Below, piece after piece: positions 28,158 through 36,987 of a stretch of 64,000 nt of DNA (positions are counted from its first letter, which is position 1; the number at the start of each line of letters is the position of its first letter). The position numbers and the translations under genes were made by a program. The notes beneath the pieces were generated by a model. That model was not told the origin of the DNA, made no database searches, and saw nothing but the letters and a program-made list of their open reading frames with translations. Source of the DNA: an uncultured Methanobrevibacter sp. (GTDB lineage: Archaea > Methanobacteriota > Methanobacteria > Methanobacteriales > Methanobacteriaceae); NCBI GenBank assembly GCA_900314635.1, contig OMVY01000004.1, forward strand, positions 4,878-68,877. The letters are read 5' to 3'.

Positions 28158-28595
28158 ATGAAAAGAAAATCTAAGAAAATATTAAAACAAAGAGGTAACA
28201 GAACCAACGGTGGAGGATCTCTTAAGAAACGCCGAGGTGCTGGTAATAAAGGTGGTAAAGGTAATGCCGGAGCTGGCAAGCACCACTGGACCACTACTGT
28301 TATCGAAAACAAGAACTACTTCGGTAAGCACGGTTTCAAAAGACCTCAGAAAACAATCCACAAATACGAGCCTGTCAACCTCAAATTCTTAAATGACAAG
28401 GCTGAAGAGCTTCTCGAGAAAGGAATTGCTACCAAGGAAGACGATGTAATCGTTATCGATGTCACCGAACTCGGATACAACAAGGTCTTAGCTACAGGCA
28501 ACCTTGATGCTCCTATGGTAATCAAATCTCCTGATTTCTCAGAAAACGCCAGATTCAAGATCGAAGAAGCTGGTGGAGAAGCTGTAGATTTATAA
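28158..28595 (+). CDS. rpl15: Large ribosomal subunit protein uL15
   Basis: 145 residues. The N-terminus has KQRGNRTNGGGSLKKRRGAGNKGGKGNAGAGKHHW split over two glycine-rich basic stretches that thread into rRNA, and the C-terminal fold ends PDFSENARFKIEEAGGEAV. It is the last ribosomal gene before a 585-base gap and secY, so secY probably has its own promoter here. Confidence 0.97.
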   Translation: MKRKSKKILKQRGNRTNGGGSLKKRRGAGNKGGKGNAGAGKHHWTTTVIENKNYFGKHGFKRPQKTIHKYEPVNLKFLNDKAEELLEKGIATKEDDVIVIDVTELGYNKVLATGNLDAPMVIKSPDFSENARFKIEEAGGEAVDL

Positions 28596-29180
28596 TTGAA
28601 AATACAAGTTCTTGAGATGATTAATAATAATGGATAATTCTTGAATTGATTTTTAAATTAATTCCGAATTTGTTTTTAGACTTTTGGAATTGGTTTAGAT
28701 TTATTCTTGAATTATTATTTTTCCATTAATCTTCTTCGAACTTATTATTTTTATTATTTTTCTATTGTTCTTTTTATTTATTTTAAATTCAAACTTATAT
28801 TGTTCAATTATTCATTTAAAAAATTAATCATTAACAGATTGATTTTGCATGCTTTTTTTATTTTTCATTTTTTAAAATTATTCAAAATATCGAATACTTT
28901 ATTTATAATGAAATTTATAACTATATATAATCTAAAATATTCATAGTTTGAGTAATGTCAAATAATGTTTATGCTTAAGGAAATTACTTATCATTTGTTT
29001 GCGAGATATTAATTCAAAAATTTAATATTTGGATTAGAATCTTGTAATATTTTGGATTTAATTTATAATTTGAGAAAAATTCATTAGAAAAATAGTATTC
29101 TATTGGATTGTTTATAATTTGAGAAATTCAAGAGAAAAATGTTCTATTGGATTTAATAGATAATGATGAACGGGGAAATT
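28596..29180 (+). other. 585-bp AT-rich spacer before secY
   Basis: Very AT-rich, no RNA gene. A 79-codon frame at 28707-28946 is made mostly of Phe/Tyr/Leu/Ile codons expected from T-rich DNA and is not believed. An imperfect direct repeat (tttataatttgagaaa...tctattggatt) occurs at about 29058-29110 and 29110-29155, right before secY. Confidence 0.6.
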
Positions 29181-30548
29181 ATGTTTTTAGAAAATTTTAA
29201 ACCGCTGTTTAAGTTGCTTCCTGAGGTTAAAACTCCTATCCACAGGCAGGACTTCAATGAGAAACTTAAATGGACGGCTATTGTTTTACTATTATATTAT
29301 TTTTTATCTGAGATACCTTTATACGGTTTAAGTCAAGCGGCAGTAGATCAATTCGCCCAATTAAGAGCTGTTATGGCAGGTAGTTTCGGGTCAATACTGA
29401 CATTAGGTATTGGACCTATCGTTACCGCTTCAATTGTATTGCAGCTTTTAGTAGGTGCGAAAATATTGAAACTTGACTTGTCTCAGCATGAACATAAGGC
29501 GATGTTTCAAAGTACTCAAAAGATATTAGCTATTATTTTCACTATATTTGAAGCCGCTGTTCTGGTACTTACAGGAAGTCTGGTGGCTATAGACCAATCT
29601 TACTATCCAATCATGATCGGCCAGCTCGTAATCGGTGCGATTTTGATTCTCTACCTTGACGAGGTAGTATCCAAGTGGGGATTCGGAAGCGGTATCGGAT
29701 TATTCATTGCTGCAGGAGTAGCTCAGACAATCATTACAGGTACATTCAACTTCCTGCCTGCATCTGTGGCATCTTCAACTGCTTCAGGTATTCTTCCTGC
29801 ATTTATCCAATCAATAGTCGGCGGAGCTCCTAACTTTACAATACTTATTCCATTGCTTGCAACAATTGTTGTATTCCTGATGGCTGTATACGGAGAATCT
29901 ATGAGGATTGAAATTCCTATCTCACACGGTCAGGTAAGGGGTCATGGAAGAATCAGAGGTTCTGTTGGTAAATATCCTTTAAAATTCATTTATGCAAGTA
30001 ACATGCCGGTAATTTTAACCAGTGCTCTTCTTGTAAACATTTCTCTTATGACAAGCGTGTTCCAGAAACTTGGATTCCCTATTTTAGGAGAGGTTTCAGG
30101 AGGCCGTGCAGTTAGCGGAGTAGCTTTATGGCTCTCCACTCCAAACAGCTACACAGTGCTCTTCACCAATCCGCTAAGGGTGCTTGTTTACGCTATCTTC
30201 TTCCTGGGATGCTGTGTGCTCTTCTCATGGCTATGGGTGGAAATCAGCGGTTCATTGAATGCAAGGGAAGTTTCCAAGCAGCTTTATAACTCTGGAATTC
30301 AGATTCCAGGTTTCAGAAGCAGCAAAAGACAGCTCTATCAAATCATGAGCAAGTATATTCCTGCTCTTACCATTCTTGGTGGTTTGTTCGTAGGTATTCT
30401 GGCATTTATAGCCGATTTAACCGGAGCTCTTGGTGGAGGTACCGGAGTGCTGCTTACTGTAGGTATTGTTTACAGATTATATGAGGAAATTGCTCAGGAG
30501 CAGCTTATGGATATGCACCCTGCAATTAGGAAATTCTTAGGAGACTAG
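29181..30548 (+). CDS. secY: Preprotein translocase subunit SecY
   Basis: 455 residues from the ATG at 29181, which follows CGGGGAAATT; codons at 29163 and 29166 are possible but would place that RBS inside the gene. About ten membrane segments are visible. Family features are PEVKTPIHRQDFNEKLKWTA at the cytosolic start, the plug region GSILTLGIGPIVTASIVLQLL, and SHGQVRGHGRIRGSVGKYPLKFIYASNMPVIL split across the large cytosolic loop that binds ribosomes. It forms the protein-conducting channel with SecE and SecG (Sec61 beta). The gene lies after uL15, as in most archaea. Confidence 0.97.
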   Translation: MFLENFKPLFKLLPEVKTPIHRQDFNEKLKWTAIVLLLYYFLSEIPLYGLSQAAVDQFAQLRAVMAGSFGSILTLGIGPIVTASIVLQLLVGAKILKLDLSQHEHKAMFQSTQKILAIIFTIFEAAVLVLTGSLVAIDQSYYPIMIGQLVIGAILILYLDEVVSKWGFGSGIGLFIAAGVAQTIITGTFNFLPASVASSTASGILPAFIQSIVGGAPNFTILIPLLATIVVFLMAVYGESMRIEIPISHGQVRGHGRIRGSVGKYPLKFIYASNMPVILTSALLVNISLMTSVFQKLGFPILGEVSGGRAVSGVALWLSTPNSYTVLFTNPLRVLVYAIFFLGCCVLFSWLWVEISGSLNAREVSKQLYNSGIQIPGFRSSKRQLYQIMSKYIPALTILGGLFVGILAFIADLTGALGGGTGVLLTVGIVYRLYEEIAQEQLMDMHPAIRKFLGD

Positions 30549-30564
30549 TTATTAAATTAACTGG

Positions 30565-30592
30565 TCTTGATTTTTATTTTCAAGATTTTTAT
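30565..30592 (+). terminator. Hairpin plus T-run after secY
   Basis: TCTTGA (30565-30570) and TCAAGA (30580-30585) followed by TTTTT, 17 bases past the stop. A TATA-like TTTATATATAAA follows at about 30600, only 30 bases before adkA, which suggests a very short adkA leader. Confidence 0.5.
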
Positions 30593-30630
30593 TAATTAGA
30601 TTTATATATAAAATAAATTGAGGGATTTAA

Positions 30631-31191
30631 ATGAAATTAATAGTTTTAACTGGAATTCCAGGATCTGGAAGTACTACTGTGCTTAACAAGGCATTAGAGC
30701 AAGTCGATTACCTTCATTTGAACTATGGGGACATCATGACTGAGATTGCTATTGAGGAAGGTATTGTGGATGACAGGGATGCTTTGAGGAAATTGCCTGC
30801 TGATACTCAAAAGGAGATTCAAAGAAAAGCCGCTATTAGAATCAAGGAAAAATCCGAAACCGAGAATGTCATCGTGGACACTCATTGTACCATCAACACT
30901 CCTGCAGGTTTCCTGCCGGGACTTCCTAAATGGGTGCTTGAAGGATTGAATCCTGATACTTTTGTCATGATTGAAGCAAATCCTGATGAGATCTTATACA
31001 GAAGGCTTTCAGATGAAACCAGACAAAGAGACAGGCAGAAGGCTAGTGAAATCGAGCTTCACCAGGAAATGAACAGAGCTGCCTCCATGGCTTATGCTAC
31101 TTTGACTGGAGCTACTGTAAAAATCATCTACAACCATGACAACCATCTGGACTCAACTGTTTCCAAACTCGTTGATGTCTTAAAAATGTAG
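30631..31191 (+). CDS. adkA: Archaeal adenylate kinase
   Basis: 186 residues, the typical length of AdkA. The P-loop is GIPGSGSTTVLNKAL (about 7-21), followed by YGDIM, VDTHCTINTPAGFLPGLP and RRLSDETRQRDRQ, the archaeal lid-less pattern. It interconverts 2 ADP with ATP and AMP. The place between secY and the EMC3/YidC-like gene is conserved in Methanobacteriales. GAGGG precedes the start. A perfect 10-bp hairpin follows the gene. Confidence 0.96.
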   Translation: MKLIVLTGIPGSGSTTVLNKALEQVDYLHLNYGDIMTEIAIEEGIVDDRDALRKLPADTQKEIQRKAAIRIKEKSETENVIVDTHCTINTPAGFLPGLPKWVLEGLNPDTFVMIEANPDEILYRRLSDETRQRDRQKASEIELHQEMNRAASMAYATLTGATVKIIYNHDNHLDSTVSKLVDVLKM

Positions 31192-31217
31192 ATTGTCATA
31201 TTAAAAAATATTTAAGA

Positions 31218-31241
31218 AGATTAAAATTTTTATTTTAATCT
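31218..31241 (+). terminator. Perfect 10-bp hairpin after adkA
   Basis: AGATTAAAAT (31218-31227) and ATTTTAATCT (31232-31241), TTTT loop. The following bases are C/T-rich but without a long T-run. The rest of the 31192-31584 gap shows TATA-like sequence near 31405-31420 and no gene. Confidence 0.5.
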
Positions 31242-31584
31242 CCCTTATCATTATTTTAAATTATTAATTTATAGATTCTTTTATTTATCTTAAAATTAGA
31301 ATTTATAAATTAATAGTTTATTATAACAAACACTGAAAATTTTAATGCTAAATGCAATTAAAATCATCGTGTTATATTTATGATGTTTTTCACATCAATG
31401 TATGCACATATAAATATATACATTTATACATTTGTGTGGTTATTTAGAATTTTAAATAACTTGGAAAATTTAATTTGGATGCTTGAGAAATAAATAGGCA
31501 TTTTTTAAAATTGAATTTTCAAATTGAAAACTTATAAATTTATAATTTACTATTAAACTTATCAAAACTTATGTGAGGAATGAA

Positions 31585-32187
31585 ATGGCCTATCAAGGTA
31601 GTTTTTTATTAGGAATATCCTGGATGCAACCAGTATTTGATGCGATGAATGCGCTTTTTAATCCTTTAATGGCTTTAGATCCTACTCCTAATAATCCTGT
31701 TTTAACAGTATTTGTTATCTCAGCAGCTGTTTCCCTATTGACTGTAACAGCTCAGAAGTTATTGGTGGATCAGGACAAGATGAATGAAATGCAAGAGAGA
31801 AGCAAGACATTCAATAAGGAATTAAGAGAAGCTCAAGCAAGCGGAGATGGAAAAAAAGTAGCTAAATTACAAGCTCAGCAAATGGAAATGATGCAGGACC
31901 AGAGCGAAGTCATGAAAATGTCCTTCCGTCCTATGATCGTAACCATGATTCCGATTTTATTAATCTTTGCTTGGATGTGGCAATCCGTAATCAAGGATAT
32001 GATTATCGTTCTTCCTCCAGCGGTTTATTATTGTACTTTCACTCCTCTGTTCCATGCATTTGGACAATGGATTTACGGAGGTAATATTACCACCATACCT
32101 TATGGTATCGGATGGCTGTTCTGGTATTTCATTTGTACTTTTGGTATGAGTCAGATTATCAGAAAATTCATGGGATTCAAGAATGGA
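31585..32187 (+). CDS. EMC3/TMCO1-family (DUF106) YidC-like membrane insertase
   Basis: Coding extends to the stop at 32191-32193; about 202 residues from the ATG at 31585, placed after GTGAGGA. Three membrane segments are visible (about 27-48, 107-128 and 165-190), separated by a charged coiled-coil loop (KMNEMQERSKTFNKELREAQ onward) between the first and second. This is the layout of archaeal DUF106 proteins, relatives of YidC, TMCO1 and EMC3 that insert membrane proteins. Location near secY and ribosomal genes supports the role. The TWMWQS-like FAWMWQS motif is present. Confidence 0.9.
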
Positions 32188-32193
32188 TTCTAA

Positions 32194-32812
32194 TCCCTAA
32201 AACTAATCATTGGTATTATTAATTTATATCATCTTAAATTATTAATCTCAAATATCTTATTGAAGAATTATAAATTAAAGTGTTTAATGCTTGGTTGTTG
32301 ATAGTTGTGATTTAAGCGATTTTACTTTGATTTATTGATTTGAAAATAAGATTAATAATTAAGTACAATAATGTGTAATACTAAATTTCAGTGATTAATG
32401 GCAATTGGCATGTTAAGTGGCTGGAGCTACTTAATTTGGGTTGTTGTTAAGATCTGGGATTTTAAAATCCTTTAGAATTTAATTCTAAAATTCGTTGTTT
32501 TTTTTTATTTTCAATAAAGAACAACAGAAAAGTATATATTAGTTAAAATCATATTTAATAGTGTTATCATTTAATAGCGATATTATAATTGATATCTTTA
32601 CTTATTTTATGATGAAATTATTCTTATGATTTGTTGTATTGATTAAACTTTTTAGGCAATACGACTGATATTTACTTCAATCTAAACAGCTTAGATTACT
32701 TGCTATTTAATTAGCAGACTTGTATTGTATAATTTGCTTTATGCATTAAGACATGTGTCAAGTTTAGAGATTTTGCTGTTTGGATTTAAAATAAAACAAA
32801 TTAGGTGAGAAC
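32194..32812 (+). other. 619-bp spacer before rpl34e with clustered palindromes
   Basis: No gene seen. GGATTTTAAAATCC (32457-32470) is a perfect 14-bp palindrome and is followed directly by TTTAGAATT/AATTCTAAA (32471-32489, one-base centre), then a T9 run. GTTGTT and AACAAC arms flank the T-rich part (about 32493-32525). A TATA-like GTATATATT at about 32532 could drive rpl34e. Confidence 0.5.
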
Positions 32813-33079
32813 ATGCCTGCAAATAGATTTAGATCAAGATCATATAAAAGAGTAAACAGAAGAACCCCTGGTGGGAAAACTGTTTTAACATATAAAAAGA
32901 AGAAACCATCCAAGCATGTATGTGCTGAGTGTGGTGCTGTATTACATGGTGTTCCAAGAGGACGTCCTTATGAGATTGCTAAATTGGCTAAATCTCAAAA
33001 GAGACCAAACCGTCCATTTGGTGGATACTTATGTCCTAAATGTGCTCGTAAACATTTCAAAGATGAGGCTAGAAAATAA
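32813..33079 (+). CDS. rpl34e: Large ribosomal subunit protein eL34
   Basis: 88 residues. It starts [21 protein letters not shown] and has a zinc ribbon formed by CAEC and CPKC (about residues 39-42 and 77-80), with [20 protein letters not shown] in between. GGTGAG ends 3 bases before the ATG. The stop overlaps the cmk start by one base. Confidence 0.97.
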   Translation: MPANRFRSRSYKRVNRRTPGGKTVLTYKKKKPSKHVCAECGAVLHGVPRGRPYEIAKLAKSQKRPNRPFGGYLCPKCARKHFKDEARK

Positions 33080-33597
33080 TGATAATTACGATCGGTGGAG
33101 TAGCTGGCAGTGGAACCACAACAGCTGCGAAGGTATTATCTGAAAAATTGAATTATCCATTTGCATCTGCAGGAGGCATCTTCAGAGAGATGGCTCGTGA
33201 ATATGGGATGGATGTTGTTGAATTTAATAAATTCGCTGAAAATAATACTGACATCGATATTGAGATTGATAATCGTCAAGCCAAACTTGCAGAGAATTCT
33301 GAAAATCTTGTTATTGAAGGCAGGCTTTCAGCTTACTTCATTGATGCGGACTTGAAAATATGGTTTTCCGCTCCATTGGATGTAAGAGCTGAGAGAGTTT
33401 GCAATCGTGAAGATAAATCAGTTCAACAGGCACGGGATGAGATTTTGGCCCGTGAGGAAAGTGAGGCTTTAAGATATAAGGATATCCATGGCATTGATAT
33501 AACCGATATGGATATTTACGATTTAATTATTAATACAAATACTTTTGATCCTGAAAGTATTGTAGAAATTATTTTAACAACATTAAAGGTGATATAA
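33079..33597 (+). CDS. cmk: Cytidylate kinase (archaeal)
   Basis: 172 residues. The P-loop is GGVAGSGTTTAAKVL (about 5-19), followed by FASAGGIFREMAREYGM, VIEGRLSAYF and VCNREDKSVQQARDEI, the pattern of archaeal CMK. It phosphorylates CMP and dCMP. Start and stop overlap the flanking ribosomal genes (TAATG at both ends), so translation is coupled to eL34 and eL14. The gene order eL34-cmk-eL14-cbf5 is typical of euryarchaea. Confidence 0.95.
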   Translation: MIITIGGVAGSGTTTAAKVLSEKLNYPFASAGGIFREMAREYGMDVVEFNKFAENNTDIDIEIDNRQAKLAENSENLVIEGRLSAYFIDADLKIWFSAPLDVRAERVCNREDKSVQQARDEILAREESEALRYKDIHGIDITDMDIYDLIINTNTFDPESIVEIILTTLKVI

Positions 33598-33764
33598 TGG
33601 CTGCTATAGAAGTAGGTAGACAATGTATTAAAATTGCTGGAAGAGAAGCTGGTAAAAAATGTGAAATTGTTGCAATCATTGATGAAAACTTCGTTGAAAT
33701 CGACGGAGAAGAAGTTAAAAACAGACGTTGTAACATTAACCATTTAGAACCTATTATGGAATAA
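33597..33764 (+). CDS. rpl14e: Large ribosomal subunit protein eL14
   Basis: 55 residues, not found with a 60-residue cutoff. The product reads MAAIEVGRQCIKIAGREAGK and ends RRCNINHLEPIME, matching the KOW-like eL14 core. GGTGAT ends exactly 3 bases before the ATG, which overlaps the cmk stop. Archaeal eL14 is more often about 75 residues; here the C-terminal basic extension after HLEP is missing. The sequence after the stop does not resume in any frame, so this looks like a true short form rather than a frameshift. Confidence 0.93.
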   Translation: MAAIEVGRQCIKIAGREAGKKCEIVAIIDENFVEIDGEEVKNRRCNINHLEPIME

Positions 33765-33897
33765 GCTTGCTTCCTGGTTTTAAATGTCTATAATACAAAC
33801 TTTTTATATTTTAAAACGTTTTAGAAAAATTAATTAAAATCTTCGGATTTTAATATATTTTTTTATTTTAAATCAATTCATTGTTTGATGAATTATT

Positions 33898-33935
33898 ATC
33901 CAGTTTTACTGGATTAATCTTTTTCTTTTTTTATT
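33898..33935 (+). terminator. Hairpin plus T-run after eL14
   Basis: ATCCAGT (33898-33904), TTT loop, ACTGGAT (33908-33914), followed by CTTTTTCTTTTTTT. Confidence 0.55.
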
Positions 33936-34100
33936 TTAATTATTTTTAGTTATTTTTTAGTTTAGCTATTTTTTGAATTTTTTATTTTAATTATTTTTAG
34001 TTATTTTTTAGTTTAGCTATTTTTTGGTATTTTTTATTTTAGTTATTTTTTAGTATTTTTTTTAGTATTTTTTTAGTTTAGCTATTTTTTGAATTTTTTA
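33928..34100. repeat. Degenerate T-rich tandem array between eL14 and cbf5
   Basis: A unit of about 50 bases (tttttagttattttttag, then tttagctattttttg) occurs twice almost identically (about 33931-33980 and 33981-34030) and a third time in shortened form (to about 34100). Confidence 0.75.
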
Positions 34101-34200
34101 CTTCTCTAATTGCTTTTCGAATTTTATTTTTATGCAAAATAGTTATTTATAATAAAAATCTTATTTTATAATAGACTAGAAATTACTTGGAGAATTTAAA

Positions 34201-35166
34201 ATGGATGACTATCTGATTAAATCAAAATCAAAAACTAATCCTGACTATGGCTGCAATCCATATGAAAGGCCTATTGAAGAACATATATCCAAAGGCGTAA
34301 TCAATTTGGACAAGCCTTCAGGTCCAAGCTCCCATGAAGTGGACTCATGGGTCAAGAGAATTCTCCACGTGAATAAAACAGGCCATGGTGGAACGCTGGA
34401 CCCTAAGGTAACTGGAGTGCTGCCTATTGGAATAGATACTGCAACAAGAGTCAGCCAACTTCTTCTACCTGCAGGCAAGGAATATGTATGTCTTATGACA
34501 ATGCATAAGGAAATGCCTGAAGATCAAGTATATGAAATCTTTGACCAATTTACTGGAAAGATTTACCAGACCCCTCCAGTTAAATCAGCGGTAAAGCGAG
34601 AATTAAGGGTTCGAACAATCTACTATGCAACCATTTATGAAATCAAGGGCAAGGATGTTCTATTCAGGGTTGGATGTGAAGCCGGAACTTATATCAGAAC
34701 TTTATGTCATGATATCGGAGAGGCTTTAGGCTGTGGAGCCCATATGGCAGAGCTTAGGCGTACTCGTGCAGGGCCTTTCAATGAAAGGAATGATGACCTG
34801 GTCAATCTGCATGATTTAACCGATGCTTATCACTTCTGGGTGGAAGACGGCGATGAATCCTATTTGAGAAATGCAATCAAGCCAATGGAAGTGGCTGCGG
34901 ATCATCTTCCTCAGATATTTATCAAGGATTCAGCTGTAGAAGCAATCTGCCAAGGTGCAAAGCTTGCAGCAGGAGGTATCTCCATGCTTTCAAAAGGAAT
35001 CAAGCGAGGAGACCTTGTGGCAATAAAGTCCTTGAAGGGAGAGCTTGTTGCATCAGGAATTGCTCTAGCATCAACTGAGGAGATAATGAATGCGGATTCC
35101 GGTTTAGTTGTGAATACAAACAAGGTGTTCATGCAGCCGGGTGTTTATCCTATGGCTTGGAAATAG
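34201..35166 (+). CDS. truB: Pseudouridine synthase Cbf5/TruB
   Basis: 321 residues. The N-terminal KGVINLDKPSGPSSHEVDSWVKR and catalytic GHGGTLDPKVTGVLPIGID (the Asp of LDP is catalytic) are clear, followed by YVCLMTMHKE, the VKSAVKRELR loop and a C-terminal PUA domain (about 240-321 with GAKLAAGGI). In archaea this is Cbf5, the catalytic subunit of H/ACA guide RNPs that also makes tRNA Psi55. It lies after eL14, as in Methanothermobacter-like gene order. GGAG precedes the ATG by about 10 bases. Confidence 0.95.
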   Translation: MDDYLIKSKSKTNPDYGCNPYERPIEEHISKGVINLDKPSGPSSHEVDSWVKRILHVNKTGHGGTLDPKVTGVLPIGIDTATRVSQLLLPAGKEYVCLMTMHKEMPEDQVYEIFDQFTGKIYQTPPVKSAVKRELRVRTIYYATIYEIKGKDVLFRVGCEAGTYIRTLCHDIGEALGCGAHMAELRRTRAGPFNERNDDLVNLHDLTDAYHFWVEDGDESYLRNAIKPMEVAADHLPQIFIKDSAVEAICQGAKLAAGGISMLSKGIKRGDLVAIKSLKGELVASGIALASTEEIMNADSGLVVNTNKVFMQPGVYPMAWK

Positions 35167-35292
35167 TTATTTTTTCTTTTAATTGATTTATGAATTGCAT
35201 GGTAAAAAAATAAGTTGAAAAGTAAAGATGTTTTTTTTATTGATGCTAGAAAAAAGATTTAATTTAATAGTAAATTGAGAAAAGTGAGTTTT

Positions 35293-35787
35293 ATGGTTAC
35301 AGCAGATGATTTTAAAGATTATAAAAAAGGTTTTAACAATCAGTTTGTTTGTTTTGAGTATCCTTTCCTCTGGAATGATATAAAATCTGAAGAGGAAGAT
35401 GAATTTACAGATGTAGTCCTTCACGACAGGCAGCATAACTCCATAGTAAAGATTTCCACAAAACCATGCACATTCAACACAGTGGATGAATTGAAAGAAG
35501 CTGTTGAAGTTGAGTTGAAGGAAAACAATTGTGAAATCCAGCAGTCAGCTGTCGAATCCCTTGAAAAACTTGATATTTGGGATATTTTCTATACAACAGA
35601 GGAAGAAGGCCTGGAAATAGAGCAGTTCCATATCTTAAAGGACAACAACCTCTACACTCTTGAGTTATACACTAAAAACAACAGGGATCCTGTCATAGTC
35701 AATGAGTTTGTAAAGGTCATTCAAAGCTTTAAGATTTTAAAACCAAGTTACAAGATAACTGAAGATGGTTACGAGCACTTGGAGTAA
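35293..35787 (+). CDS. Uncharacterised cytosolic protein (PsbP/DcrB-like fold possible)
   Basis: 164 residues from the ATG at 35293; a longer reading from 35275 is possible. No signal peptide or membrane helix. The central pattern FVCFEYPFLWNDIKSEEEDE, then IVKISTKPCTF, ending with NLYTLELYTKN and VNEFVKVIQSFKI, resembles the alternating strands of PsbP/DcrB-type domains, where a peptide near the start is followed by a final helix with a conserved Phe. That comparison is by eye only. It stands alone at the start of the accessory block between cbf5 and rps13; a perfect hairpin follows. Confidence 0.7.
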   Translation: MVTADDFKDYKKGFNNQFVCFEYPFLWNDIKSEEEDEFTDVVLHDRQHNSIVKISTKPCTFNTVDELKEAVEVELKENNCEIQQSAVESLEKLDIWDIFYTTEEEGLEIEQFHILKDNNLYTLELYTKNNRDPVIVNEFVKVIQSFKILKPSYKITEDGYEHLE

Positions 35788-35804
35788 TCCTTATTTTTAA
35801 AAGT

Positions 35805-35821
35805 AGGAGTTAAAAACTCCT
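35805..35821 (+). terminator. Perfect 7-bp hairpin after the 164-residue protein
   Basis: AGGAGTT (35805-35811), AAA loop, AACTCCT (35815-35821), 17 bases past the stop. Confidence 0.5.
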
Positions 35822-35931
35822 CTGATTTAATTTATTTATAAATATTTTTTTTACTTCATTGAAATGGGAATATTTTAATTTACTGTTTTTTTTAATTATT
35901 AATTTAATTTAAATATTCTAAATATGTCCAT

Positions 35932-36016
35932 ATTCAAATTTGATAGGTTTATTCAAATTTGATAGGTTTATTCAAATTTGATAGGTTTATTCAAATTTGA
36001 TAGGTTTATTCAAATT
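35932..36016. repeat. 19-bp tandem repeat, four and a half copies
   Basis: ATTCAAATTTGATAGGTTT begins at 35932, 35951, 35970 and 35989, with a partial copy from 36008. The copies are identical. They lie between convergent genes. Confidence 0.92.
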
Positions 36017-36059
36017 ATTTTTAAATTATTATTTCTTAATTCCCAATTATAAGCGGTTT

Positions 36060-36212
36060 TTATATAAATAAACCAATCAATATCATAATGGCTAAAATAA
36101 TAAGACAAGCTATAAATATGCCTCCGCATCTGCTATTTTCATCACTTATAAAGGCCTTGTCGTCATTAGCCATATCATCGAGCAAAATCAGTTCTAATTC
36201 ATCATCTATCAT
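36060..36212 (-). CDS. Possible 50-residue single-pass membrane protein
   Basis: A minus-strand frame reads MIDDELELILLDDMANDDKA, then FISDENSRCGG, then a hydrophobic stretch IFIACLIILAIMILIGLFI to the stop. The acidic soluble N-terminus and the C-terminal helix make sense as a tail-anchored peptide, and no part is low-complexity. There is no clear RBS; a TATA-like stretch lies about 40-50 bases upstream, so it might be leaderless or short-leadered. A plus-strand frame over the same DNA (36088-36270) is less convincing. Function unknown. Confidence 0.5.
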   Translation of the reverse strand: MIDDELELILLDDMANDDKAFISDENSRCGGIFIACLIILAIMILIGLFI

Positions 36213-36420
36213 GTTTATGAATATTTTTAATCTATTATTAATTTTTTATGATATTGTTAAAGTTTTATAAAAATATTTTAGAAATATTTAATATGCTTAA
36301 GGAAAAAATAATTATTATATTGTTTGAATTGAAATTAAATCTCGATTATGGGGTTTAATTTAAAAAAAGATTATTATTAATTTGATATATGCATTGATTA
36401 AATAAATATTGAGGGATATC

Positions 36421-36873
36421 ATGGAAAAAAAGATTACTGAATACCGGGCTCTTTTAATTGATGAGAATAATAAGAAATTCAATGGTGTGGCTGTTTTTGA
36501 AGAAGACGGTCTTGTTTTAGAAAAAAGAAGCAGATTGAATGGCAAATTAAAGGAATCTTTAAAAGTCTCTTATGACGATATTCCTCTTGATGGAATCAAC
36601 AGGCCGGCTTTCAATAAAATAGAGTTTAAGCTGAAAGATGATCCATATGCTTTGAAAACAATAGATGAAGATGAACTGGATGAATTTGAAAGAAAGCTAT
36701 CCAACAGGATTCAAGGCATTGATGATGATGTGGATGAGAATGTTAAAATCGTGTATAAGGCTCCAAAAGAAGACATTCCAGATCAAATAAGAAAATATCA
36801 TGATTTGTATAAGGATGGAATAATTACTGAAGAAGAGTTTGAATCTAAAAAGAAGGAGCTTTTGGATTTATAA
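36421..36873 (+). CDS. SHOCT-domain protein
   Basis: 150 residues from the ATG at 36421, which follows GAGGG. The C-terminus (about 120-150) reads DQIRKYHDLYKDGIITEEEF and then ESKKKELLDL, a clear SHOCT motif (short C-terminal domain: helix, G-x-I-T-x-E-E-F, helix). The first 75 residues look like a beta-rich PH-like module (VAVFEEDGLVLEKRS), a common partner of SHOCT. The joining part is acidic. SHOCT domains often mediate oligomerisation; the specific role is unknown. Confidence 0.8.
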   Translation: MEKKITEYRALLIDENNKKFNGVAVFEEDGLVLEKRSRLNGKLKESLKVSYDDIPLDGINRPAFNKIEFKLKDDPYALKTIDEDELDEFERKLSNRIQGIDDDVDENVKIVYKAPKEDIPDQIRKYHDLYKDGIITEEEFESKKKELLDL

Positions 36874-36987
36874 TTCTTTTTTTTAATCGTTTATGTAATT
36901 TTTAAAGTCTTTTATTCTTTTTATAATGGCATATAATTTTTTAGTCTTTAATTTTTTATATTTTTTTAAAATTTCTATCAATTTTTT

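Noticed and set aside
28707-28946. 79-codon frame before secY
   Set aside because: Composed almost only of residues coded by A/T-rich codons in T-rich spacer DNA; no RBS.
35932-36016. Possible CRISPR array
   Set aside because: The 19-bp units are directly adjacent with no spacers, and no cas gene is in the window. The other arrays are likewise spacer-free.
36088-36270. 60-codon plus-strand frame overlapping the small membrane protein candidate
   Set aside because: Ser/Leu/Ile-rich shadow; the minus-strand reading makes a better protein with separate soluble and membrane parts.
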